DNA of 64,000 bases from Ardenticatenaceae bacterium. Lineage in GTDB: Bacteria > Chloroflexota > Anaerolineae > Promineifilales > Promineifilaceae. The stretch is from the NCBI GenBank assembly GCA_020634245.1, contig JACKCC010000006.1:124001-188000 (forward strand), in the 5' to 3' direction. The notes below the pieces were generated by a model, which saw only the letters and a list, made by a program, of their open reading frames with translations, was not told the origin of the DNA and did not search any database. A program made the position numbers and the translations under genes. Numbering within the stretch: position 1 is the stretch's first letter; each line of letters starts with the position of its first letter. Positions 33,833-41,042 of this stretch are shown piece after piece.

Positions 33833-33893
33833 GAGTTACAAACCCTGTTACACGACCGTCTGATACGCTCTGTCTGGATAGGAAATTAGTCCT
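33833..33893 (-). promoter_or_regulatory. AATTAGTC box and paired TTACA elements upstream of the second S8 peptidase
   Basis: GGAAATTAGTCCT at 33881-33893 is followed on the minus strand, 28 bases later, by TGTAACAGGGTTTGTAAC (33833-33852 region). The same pair occurs at 35309-35355 with a spacer of 18. The 348-base spacer 33728-34075 otherwise shows no gene. Confidence 0.55.
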
Positions 33894-34075
33894 ATATGGC
33901 CGGTTTTGGGTGAGTGGTGTGGTTCAAATAGGTTGTTTGAGGGATTGTCAACAGGCTTTTGTATACCAGAGGAGACTTTGCTTCGGAGGTTAAAAAATTG
34001 CCATAATCCGGCCAGTTATTCGAAATGTGGCGGGAGCGCAGATATCTTGACTGCCTATTGCCAAAGCATGGCGGC

Positions 34076-35221
34076 TTAACCCAATGCGGGCAGTGTGAAG
34101 TAGAAATGGGAACCTTGGCCCACCTGGGACTCTACTTCGATGGTGGAGCCATGGGCTTCGACGATTTTCTGGACAAGGGCCAATCCCAGACCGACGCCTG
34201 TTTGATGACCGGACTGGGTTTTGCCGGTCAGGTTGGCGGGGTCAAACAGGGTTGGCAGTTTGTGTCTGGGAATGCCGATGCCGGTATCGCTTACTTTGAC
34301 TAAAACGTCACCCCGGAGAGGGATGGTTTCGATTTTTACTTCGCCGCCGGACGGAGTGAATTTGATGGCATTATCTAGAAGCTGCTCTACGACCCAGGTG
34401 ATTTTTTCGTTGTCGGCAATGACTTTAGGCAGGAAGGGGAGCTGGCGTTTGAACCGGATGTTTTTGGCCTGCGCTTTGGGCTGGATGTGGGAAACGGCCG
34501 TTATCACCGGCCCCTCTAATTTGAATGGTTCTAAATCAAGCAAGATTTGACTGTTAGCAAAAGACGAAAATTGGAGCAGTTCCTCTGTGATTTGATGAAG
34601 CTGCTGGCTGGCGCCGCGCATAGAGACCAGCGTATGTGCCTGCTCATCTGTCAGCGGTCCCAGCAGCCTGTTTTCCATGAGTTCAAGATAGCCCAGTAAG
34701 AACTGCATAGGCATGCGCAGCTCATGGGACACATTGGCAACGAAATTTAATTGCAGCTTGTTGAGGCCGGCCAACTGCATGAGAGCATTTTGTAACTCCC
34801 TGGTTTGCTGTGCTACTTGTTCTTCCAATCGTTGATGGCTGAGGGCCAGGGCCGATTGCAGTTGAAAGACGTGCTCGGTAATAACTTGATTTAAATCCTG
34901 GCGGCTTACATATCCCAGCTCAACCAACAATTCACCTATCAGGATGTTTGATCCGGATTGGGCGCGCCGGGTTTGGATTTCTAAGGCTGTGTCCAGTGTT
35001 GCTGATGAAATGAGGTTTTGTTGGATCAGGAGTTCGCCAATACGAGGAATAAGTACTTCCAGCCCCGATACGGGTGAACCGGCGGATTGGGCAGCCTGGC
35101 TGATTAACTTTTCCGTGACGATAGCTGCCATTGCCAAATTTGCCTGACAATGGTGGCAAACTTGTTCTTTTGTTGTGATGGGACGTTTGCAATCTGGGCA
35201 AAGGGTCTGCTGCCGATTCAT
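34076..35221 (-). CDS. Histidine kinase with N-terminal zinc ribbon and MshEN-like domain
   Basis: A 381-residue protein. A zinc ribbon (CPDCKRP...CHHCQ, about 8-25) is followed by an MshEN/GspE-N-like region (about 60-115; IGELLIQQNLISSATLDTALE and IGELLVELGYVSRQDLNQVI), a short coiled coil, a HisKA helix with phospho-His in FVANVSHELRMPMQF (about H167) and an HATPase domain (LLDNAIKFTP, DTGIGIP, GVGLGLALV). It has no membrane segment. MshEN domains can bind c-di-GMP, so second-messenger input is possible. It shares the upstream box with the peptidase genes. Confidence 0.88.
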   Translation of the reverse strand: MNRQQTLCPDCKRPITTKEQVCHHCQANLAMAAIVTEKLISQAAQSAGSPVSGLEVLIPRIGELLIQQNLISSATLDTALEIQTRRAQSGSNILIGELLVELGYVSRQDLNQVITEHVFQLQSALALSHQRLEEQVAQQTRELQNALMQLAGLNKLQLNFVANVSHELRMPMQFLLGYLELMENRLLGPLTDEQAHTLVSMRGASQQLHQITEELLQFSSFANSQILLDLEPFKLEGPVITAVSHIQPKAQAKNIRFKRQLPFLPKVIADNEKITWVVEQLLDNAIKFTPSGGEVKIETIPLRGDVLVKVSDTGIGIPRHKLPTLFDPANLTGKTQSGHQTGVGLGLALVQKIVEAHGSTIEVESQVGQGSHFYFTLPALG

Positions 35222-35308
35222 GTTTTATTGTCCGATGCGCTCTGCCAACAACCAGCGTAGAAGTTTATTATAGCTTTTATTCCATCTGTTATTTTGGTGG
35301 GAAACTGT

Positions 35309-35355
35309 TACAAAGTCTATTACAAATGCGTGAAGAGACGTGGGAAATTAGTCAT
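35309..35355 (-). promoter_or_regulatory. AATTAGTC box and paired TTACA elements upstream of the MshEN kinase
   Basis: GGAAATTAGTCAT lies at 35343-35355, and GTTACAAAGTCTATTACA at about 35310-35327. The layout is as at 33833-33893, but the spacer is shorter by about 10 bases, one helical turn. Confidence 0.55.
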
Positions 35356-35368
35356 ACCTATGACAAAC

Positions 35369-35399
35369 AAAAGCCAATGGTTATTCACCATTGGCTTTT
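35369..35399 (-). terminator. Terminator of the 2-oxoacid:ferredoxin oxidoreductase operon
   Basis: The 13-bp perfect stem AAAAGCCAATGGT/ACCATTGGCTTTT has a 5-base loop and T-rich flanks on both strands. It lies 63 bases after the last stop of the operon. Confidence 0.85.
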
Positions 35400-35461
35400 G
35401 CAAGCGGGAGTGGGATTGTGAGAATTTAAGGAAATCCTGGAAAGTTGCTTTCCGTCTCTCC

Positions 35462-36031
35462 TTAAGCCGGGATGGGATTTTCTATGGGAGTAACGGCCGT
35501 TGCCAGAGCAAAGCCGCGTTGTAAAACTTGTTTATTTGCTTCCAGCAAATGATGTTTTTTGGCCGGTAAATGGTCGTGCAAGGTCTGGCATACGGTTTCC
35601 AGGGGGAGTAACGGCCGTTTCGCCAGCAGCGCGCCAATAGTTGCCATATTCATCATCTTGGCCGAACCAAATTCCTCGCCAATCGCATTTGCCGGAATCT
35701 CCACCACGTCAATGTCCGTCCGTTCCGAATGCTCTTTCACAATGGAACTGTTGACGATGAGCAGCCCGCCCGGTTTGACCTTCGGCTCATACTTTTCAAA
35801 CGAAGGGATGCTAAAAACAATCGCTACGTCAGGCTGGGCAACGGTTGGCGCTCCGATTTCTTCATCACTGATGATAACCGTGCAGTTAGCTGTTCCACCG
35901 CGCATTTCTGGCCCGTAGGAGGGAATCCAGGTAACGTGCAGGCCATTGTCCATCCCGGCATAGGTCAACAGTTGACCGGCGAAAAGAACGCCCTGCCCGC
36001 CAAAACCGGCAATGATAATTGAAGTTTCCAT
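35462..36031 (-). CDS. 2-oxoacid:ferredoxin oxidoreductase, gamma subunit
   Basis: A 189-residue protein of the POR/KOR gamma family: the glycine-rich IIIAGFGGQGVLFAGQLL at the N-terminus and SYGPEMRGGTANCTVIIS are diagnostic. With the alpha, beta and ferredoxin subunits it forms a CoA-dependent oxidative decarboxylase passing electrons to ferredoxin. ATG 36031 is chosen because the family begins with this motif. It is the last gene of the operon, separated from beta by the aminotransferase gene. Confidence 0.9.
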   Translation of the reverse strand: METSIIIAGFGGQGVLFAGQLLTYAGMDNGLHVTWIPSYGPEMRGGTANCTVIISDEEIGAPTVAQPDVAIVFSIPSFEKYEPKVKPGGLLIVNSSIVKEHSERTDIDVVEIPANAIGEEFGSAKMMNMATIGALLAKRPLLPLETVCQTLHDHLPAKKHHLLEANKQVLQRGFALATAVTPIENPIPA

Positions 36032-36068
36032 GGTTATTGTCCTTGTATCACGTGTCAAGTGTCACGTT

Positions 36069-37343
36069 TCACGCATATTCTACTTCTGGTTCTAGATGAG
36101 CCAATTCTTCGTGCAGTACCTTGCCCAGCCGCTGGATACCGAGTTCGATTTGTTCCGGCGTGGCATTGGAGAAGTTAAACCGGCCGGTATTGTGACCGAC
36201 GTTACCTTCCGGGAAGAAAGCAAAACCGGGCACAAAGGCTACGTCGTTATCGATGGCTTTTTTCAAGAGAACGGCCGTGTCCACCTCTTCCGGGAACGTC
36301 ACCCATAAAAACAGTCCGCCCTGGGGATGCGTCCAATGCGTATTGGCCGGGAAATATTCTTCCATTGCCGTCAGCATCACATCGCGGCGCTCCTTGTAGA
36401 CCCGGCGGATGACCTGCTTATGCTCATCAATAAAGCCATCTTTGGCCACTTCATAAGCCAGCATCTGGTTAAACGTGCTGGTGTGTAAATCAGCGCCTTG
36501 TTTGGCCATCACACACCGTTTCAGCACATCCTCTGGCGCGGCAATCCAGCCCAGACGCAGGCCAGGAGCCAGTGTTTTGGAAAAGGTTCCCAAATACATT
36601 ACGTCACCCAACGTGAAATTATTGCCATTCACATTGCCACGGCGATTGGCCTGAAGTTGGGCATCTAACACCAGCAGCGGCGGCAAATGTTCCCCTTCAA
36701 AACGTAAATCACCATAAGGATCATCTTCAACAATGGGAATGCCATAATGATCGGCAATCTGCACCAGCTTTTGCCGCCGTTCCATCGACAGGGTTACACC
36801 GGCCGGATTTTGGAAATTAGGCAGGATGTACATGAATTTTGGCCCGGCCCGCAGTGCTTCCTCCAGCCGTTTATCAACACATATGCCATCTGCATCGACA
36901 GGGACAGTCACAAACTCAGCCTGGTAAGTCCGCCAGGCCTGAAGTGCTCCTAAATAAGTCGGCGATTCGGTCAAAATTTTGTCACCCGGATCAATCATGA
37001 CCTTGCCGATAATATCCAATGCCTGCTGCGCCCCGGTCGTAATGAGAATGTTGTTGGGGGTAGCATGGATGCCATACCGGTTCATTTTTTCGGCAATTAG
37101 CGTGCGCAAAGGCAAATAGCCTTCGGTGGCACTGTACTGTAACGCTTGCGGCCCATTGTCTTTTAGAATCCGAGCTGCTGCTTCCTCAAACTGTTTAATA
37201 GGAAAAACATCAGGTGCGGGCAGGCCGCCGGCAAAGGAAATTAATCCCGGTTTTTCCGTTAATTTGAGCAGTTCACGGATGATCGAACTGCCAATACCGC
37301 GCATTCTTTGCGCATAGCGAAGGTTCCAGGGAGTCGTCATCAA
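36069..37343 (-). CDS. PLP-dependent aminotransferase class I (2-aminoadipate/branched-chain type)
   Basis: A 424-residue fold-type I aminotransferase resembling LysN / MocR-type enzymes. The N-terminal IRELLKLTEKPGLISFAGGLPAPDVFP is typical; YLGTFSKTLAPGLRLGW (about 250) carries the PLP Lys, and NPAGVTLSMERR (about 172) and DDPYGDLRF the cofactor contacts. Its position between the beta and gamma genes suggests it supplies the 2-oxoacid substrate from an amino acid, or the reverse. The exact substrate is unknown. Confidence 0.9.
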   Translation of the reverse strand: MMTTPWNLRYAQRMRGIGSSIIRELLKLTEKPGLISFAGGLPAPDVFPIKQFEEAAARILKDNGPQALQYSATEGYLPLRTLIAEKMNRYGIHATPNNILITTGAQQALDIIGKVMIDPGDKILTESPTYLGALQAWRTYQAEFVTVPVDADGICVDKRLEEALRAGPKFMYILPNFQNPAGVTLSMERRQKLVQIADHYGIPIVEDDPYGDLRFEGEHLPPLLVLDAQLQANRRGNVNGNNFTLGDVMYLGTFSKTLAPGLRLGWIAAPEDVLKRCVMAKQGADLHTSTFNQMLAYEVAKDGFIDEHKQVIRRVYKERRDVMLTAMEEYFPANTHWTHPQGGLFLWVTFPEEVDTAVLLKKAIDNDVAFVPGFAFFPEGNVGHNTGRFNFSNATPEQIELGIQRLGKVLHEELAHLEPEVEYA

Positions 37344-37359
37344 AAATCTCCTAATTGAG

Positions 37360-37435
37360 TTTGCGAGTGTTGTGAGTAATTATCTGGCTGGTTACTCGCT
37401 TACTTGCCTACTCCTTATTTGCTTACTTGCCTCTT
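37360..37435. repeat. Intergenic micro-repeat tract (TTACTTGCC units)
   Basis: The tract is made of degenerate units such as TTACTTGCC and CTTATTTGC between the aminotransferase and beta-subunit genes. No coding signal is seen. Confidence 0.5.
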
Positions 37436-38241
37436 CCGGTTTTTCCTTGCAATTCTTCGACGATTTTGTAATCGCCCAATGGGTATTGGGGGATCATGTT
37501 GTCGCGCACCCATTCCAGCGCTTTGACCGGCGGCAAACCCCAATTAGTGGGGCAGGAAGAGAGCAGTTCAACAATACTGAAGCCCAGCCCTATTATTTGA
37601 GCTTCGAAGGCCGTTTTGATCGCTTTTTTAGCTTGAATGATATGGCGGGTGTCGTGTAAGCTGCGGCGCACGCTGTAAACGGTGCCCGGCAGCCCGGCCA
37701 TCATTTCAGCGATATGCATGGGGTAGCCGGTTTGGGCTACTTCACGGCCGGTGGGTGAAGAAGTGGTGATTTGTCCTGGCAGTGTTGTGGGAGCCATCTG
37801 GCCGCCGGTCATGCCGTAGTTGGCGTTATTGATGAAGATGGTGGTGAGTTTTTCGCCACGGACGGCTGCATGGATGATTTCGGCAATGCCAATAGAGGCC
37901 AGGTCGCCATCACCCTGGTAGGTGAAGACGATGTTGTCGGGGTTGGCCCGTTTGATGCCGGTGGCCATGGCCGGGGCACGGCCGTGTGCTGCTTCCGCTC
38001 CATCCACGTCAAAATAGTCGTAGGCAAAGACAGAACAACCGACCGGTGCAACGATGATGGTGCGTTCCTGAATATCGAGTTCGTCAATCACTTCAGCGAT
38101 AAGCCGGTGAGCAGTACCGTGGGTGCAGCCGGGACAGTAATGGGTGTGGCGTTGGTCCAGTGAGTGCGGCCGTTCATAGACTAGCTGCTCAGTGGGTTTT
38201 AAGACCATTTCTTCGGTTTGAGTAAATGCTAAAGTTGCCAT
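37423..38241 (-). CDS. 2-oxoacid:ferredoxin oxidoreductase, beta (TPP) subunit
   Basis: A 272-residue subunit binding thiamine diphosphate. The motif HYCPGCTHGTAHRLIAEVIDEL (about 33-54) with its cysteine pair and the TPP/Mg segment VFTYQGDGDLASIG plus NNANYGMTGGQMAPTT (about 105-150) are diagnostic of VorA/KorB. It follows the alpha gene by nine bases. Confidence 0.94.
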   Translation of the reverse strand: MATLAFTQTEEMVLKPTEQLVYERPHSLDQRHTHYCPGCTHGTAHRLIAEVIDELDIQERTIIVAPVGCSVFAYDYFDVDGAEAAHGRAPAMATGIKRANPDNIVFTYQGDGDLASIGIAEIIHAAVRGEKLTTIFINNANYGMTGGQMAPTTLPGQITTSSPTGREVAQTGYPMHIAEMMAGLPGTVYSVRRSLHDTRHIIQAKKAIKTAFEAQIIGLGFSIVELLSSCPTNWGLPPVKALEWVRDNMIPQYPLGDYKIVEELQGKTGRGK

Positions 38242-38250
38242 TTCTCCCTC

Positions 38251-39360
38251 CTAAATAGGTTGGCCAACAAAATGTTGGGCAATTGCATGCTGGGCGACGA
38301 CTTCGGTTTGCCGCCACATGGTGCGTACTTTGGCGACAATTTCTTCGGGCAGGGGGATAACGCCACCGGAACGACCCAGAAATTCGACTCCAACCTGACG
38401 GCCGACCGCTTCGCGAACGTCGTGGATCATTTGACCATTGTTCATTTCGACGGTCAGGAAGGCGGGGACGCGTTCGGCTAACTGGGCCAGTTGATGATAT
38501 GGGAAGGGCCAAAGGGTGATGGGGCGCAGCAGGCCGACGGGGATGTTTTCTTCGCGCAGGTGCTTAACGGCCGTTTTCGCTACTCTTGCCGCGGTCCCAA
38601 AGGCCACAATGACCAGTTGGGCGTCTTCGGTGTAGAGTTCTTCATAACGCAGTTCGTTGGCTTCGATTTTGGCCAGTTTTTCTTGTAAGTAGTCGTTAAA
38701 GTCGGCCAGGAGGTCAGCGCCCATTTGGATTGAACTGATGGCGTTTTTGCGTGTACGGCCGTGTTTTCCGGTGAGTGCCCAGGACGGCCGTTCCGTTTTC
38801 ATTTCCTGCATGGGCGGCAGTTCAGCCGGTTCCATCATCTGGCCAATCGCCCCATCCAGCGCCAGAAAGACAATCGTGCGGTATTTTTCGGCCAAATCAA
38901 AGGAGAGTACCATCAAATCGATGGCTTCCTGAATGGTGGAGGGCGCTAAAACGATAGGCCGGTAATCGCCATGACCAGCGGTTTTGGTAATTTGATTATA
39001 ATCGGATTGGGTGGGTTGAATATTGCCCAGGCCAGGACCGCCGCGCATGACGTCAACAAAGACGGCCGGCACTTCAGAGCCGGCGATGTAGCTCAGCCCT
39101 TCCTGCATCAAGCTGATGCCGGGGCTGCTGGACGAGGTCATGGTACGGATACCGGCCGAGGCCGCGCCATAGACCATGTTGACGGCGGCGACTTCACTTT
39201 CCGCCTGTAGAAAAACACGCCCCAGTTCGGGCATGCGTTTGGACATGTGCTCCAAAAGTTCAGTTTGGGGGGTAATGGGATAGCCGAAGTATGCTTCACA
39301 ACCAGCGCGAACGGCCGCTTCCGCTATTGCCACATTACCTTTTAGTAGTTCTTTTGCCAT
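38251..39360 (-). CDS. vorB: 2-oxoacid:ferredoxin oxidoreductase, alpha subunit (VorB-like)
   Basis: A subunit of about 369 residues containing GNVAIAEAAVRAGCEAYFGYPITPQTE at the N-terminus (pyrimidine-binding domain) and MTSSSSPGISLMQEGLSYIAGSEVPAVFVDVMRGGPGLGN. The layout ferredoxin-alpha-beta-gamma matches 2-oxoisovalerate (Vor) or 2-oxoglutarate (Kor) oxidoreductases. The branched-chain substrate is the best guess, supported by the adjacent aminotransferase. The start is ATG 39360 (MAKELLKGN) rather than 39375. Confidence 0.92.
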   Translation of the reverse strand: MAKELLKGNVAIAEAAVRAGCEAYFGYPITPQTELLEHMSKRMPELGRVFLQAESEVAAVNMVYGAASAGIRTMTSSSSPGISLMQEGLSYIAGSEVPAVFVDVMRGGPGLGNIQPTQSDYNQITKTAGHGDYRPIVLAPSTIQEAIDLMVLSFDLAEKYRTIVFLALDGAIGQMMEPAELPPMQEMKTERPSWALTGKHGRTRKNAISSIQMGADLLADFNDYLQEKLAKIEANELRYEELYTEDAQLVIVAFGTAARVAKTAVKHLREENIPVGLLRPITLWPFPYHQLAQLAERVPAFLTVEMNNGQMIHDVREAVGRQVGVEFLGRSGGVIPLPEEIVAKVRTMWRQTEVVAQHAIAQHFVGQPI

Positions 39361-39431
39361 TCTGGTTTTCTCCATTTACCAGCTAACGGGCAGTGATAAT
39401 TGCTGCGCGTTGTGGGAACGAGTGGGGTGGA

Positions 39432-39710
39432 TTAAACGGCCGTGTTAGCGAGTTCACGCCGAGAGTTAGTCAATATTGGCTGCTTTTTCTGTGGGATTTC
39501 ACGATAAACAGTGATACAGCCATCCGGGCAGGCGACGGCGCACAGAGCACAACCGGTACAATCATTGTCGTGCTCCATCAAAAATACAGGCCGATAGCCT
39601 TTGCTGTTAAAATCCTGAGATAATGCAAGAACATCTTGGGGACAGGCGGCGATGCATAATTCACAACCTTTGCATCGCTCTACATCAATAACAATGCGTC
39701 CTTTTGCCAT
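39432..39710 (-). CDS. Two-[4Fe-4S] ferredoxin, delta subunit
   Basis: A 92-residue ferredoxin with two cluster motifs: CKGCELCIAACP (about 14-25) and CTGCALCAVACP (about 52-63). It is the first gene of the 2-oxoacid:ferredoxin oxidoreductase operon and receives electrons from the TPP subunit. Upstream spacer 39711-40054 carries a GTGACGAATGTCAT box (40016-40029). Confidence 0.93.
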   Translation of the reverse strand: MAKGRIVIDVERCKGCELCIAACPQDVLALSQDFNSKGYRPVFLMEHDNDCTGCALCAVACPDGCITVYREIPQKKQPILTNSRRELANTAV

Positions 39711-40015
39711 ATGTCACTCCTTGTAAAATTTGTCTCTCTTTAAAAAGCTAAACAACCATTGATTCAAGGGTCGTTTTGTAAGCCAACAAAACAATCCAAC
39801 AGATGTTTTTTCACTTTTCAAAGAGCGATTTGGGCTAGATTACGGAAACAACAAAACAACACCGGTCATAGAACCGCTGTTTTTGACTTATTGTTATTTC
39901 TACATTTATTAACGATTTTTGCTGATGAGTGTAAAATGTAAACCAATTTGTCATGATTTGTTGTGGAATAGCAACTAATTAACCATATTATGTGTCAAAC
40001 TCACTTTCCTGACTA

Positions 40016-40029
40016 GTGACGAATGTCAT
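40016..40029 (-). promoter_or_regulatory. TGACGAATGTCA box upstream of the ferredoxin operon
   Basis: GTGACGAATGTCAT contains the inverted repeat TGAC-N4-GTCA and is near-identical to the box before the CBS gene. It lies about 305 bases before the ferredoxin start in a 460-base spacer that has no other visible gene. Confidence 0.4.
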
Positions 40030-40054
40030 ATATTTGGGCCTGGACATAAAAAAA

Positions 40055-40090
40055 TAAACAAAAAACCCGCATCGTGATCAATGCGGGCTT
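40055..40090 (-). terminator. Terminator of the OsmC gene
   Basis: ATGCGGGT pairs with ACCCGCAT around an 8-base loop, with a T6 run on the minus strand. Confidence 0.8.
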
Positions 40091-40105
40091 CTTGGTAAGA
40101 AGAAC

Positions 40106-40147
40106 CCTGAGCCTGTCGAAGGCAAGTTTCCCTTCGACAGGTTCAGG
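40106..40147. repeat. CTGAGCCTGTCGAAG inverted repeat
   Basis: The 17-base arms CCTGAGCCTGTCGAAGG and CCTTCGACAGGTTCAGG have one mismatch and an 8-base loop. It is the fullest copy of the family also found at 6361-6381 and 11670-11709. This palindrome resembles the CCTTCGACAGGCTCAGG repeat common in diverse bacteria. Confidence 0.85.
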
Positions 40148-40169
40148 CAGCGTGTTAAAGCGGTGATGA

Positions 40170-40586
40170 TTAGTCTTCGATAATTTCGTAGCTGAGTTTG
40201 ATAGGCATTATCTTGGCCAGCATTGCCTGGGCCGGGCAGTAAATTTGCTCAGATAGTTCAATTGCCCGCTCGGCGGCCTTCGGATCGATGTCTTTACCCC
40301 AGAATGTGTATTTGATTTCGATGGCGGTGAATACTTTCGGGTGCTGTTCGGCTCGTTCGGCATGGGCGGTTACTTGAAATCCGGTGACATTTTGCCGCTT
40401 TTTACGCATGATGGAAATGACGTCCATCGCCGTGCAGCCGGCCAAGCCTTCTAAAATCATTTCCATGGGCCGCGAACCCTGGTCGCTGCCGCCAACAGAT
40501 GGGTCGGAGTCGAGAATGATTTCGTGATTGCTGTTGGCTGTGGCTGTAAATTTTAATCCGTCATGCCATTTCAATGTTGCGTCCAT
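40170..40586 (-). CDS. OsmC-family protein
   Basis: A 138-residue OsmC/Ohr-like peroxidase-fold protein. The core motifs RPMEMILEGLAGCTAMDVISIMRKKR (about 40-65, with Cys51 as the likely active cysteine) and the C-terminal IEIKYTFWGKDID plus EQIYCPAQAML (second Cys about 118) are visible. The two cysteines would detoxify organic hydroperoxides with dihydrolipoyl thiols. It is a single gene with its own terminator. Confidence 0.92.
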   Translation of the reverse strand: MDATLKWHDGLKFTATANSNHEIILDSDPSVGGSDQGSRPMEMILEGLAGCTAMDVISIMRKKRQNVTGFQVTAHAERAEQHPKVFTAIEIKYTFWGKDIDPKAAERAIELSEQIYCPAQAMLAKIMPIKLSYEIIED

Positions 40587-40689
40587 AAATTATTGCTCCT
40601 TGAATGTTTGATAACTTTATAAATGATGCGTCATGTGTGAAACGTGATACGTGACACCTTGAAAAGGCTCCGCCTTTTCAGCGGCCTCA

Positions 40690-40908
40690 TCAAGTAAATG
40701 CGCCGCTTTCAGCTACCTGACCGCATTGATTGCAGGTAAGAAGAAACAAACTATCGTAATCGAGGACACCCTGCCCGCAGTTGGGGCACAGGTCGCCCGG
40801 TTTAGGGGCCGGTGCATTGCATCTGCTGCTTTTTTGCCGCCACCAATAGCTGTCGGCTTGGGTTTCTTCTGCCTGAGCGGCGGTTAAGATAGGTTGGATG
40901 ATGTCCAT
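40690..40908 (-). CDS. Small zinc-ribbon protein
   Basis: A 72-residue protein. The C-terminal half contains LCPNCGQGVLDYD and LTCNQCGQVAES, two CxxC pairs 17 residues apart that would bind one zinc. The N-terminus is hydrophilic. It may be a nucleic-acid or protein-binding module; no named family. It lies divergent from the LysM gene. Confidence 0.6.
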   Translation of the reverse strand: MDIIQPILTAAQAEETQADSYWWRQKSSRCNAPAPKPGDLCPNCGQGVLDYDSLFLLTCNQCGQVAESGAFT

Positions 40909-41042
40909 CGGTCTGATATAATGCCCTGTTTTGGGCGATTTTTAGGGTTGATGCCCTTTGTTTGCATGGGGGAAAAAGCCCCCATTATTTTTCTATTTGA
41001 TGATGATTGTACCGTTTTGGTTACACGGTGCTATTTTTGCGA

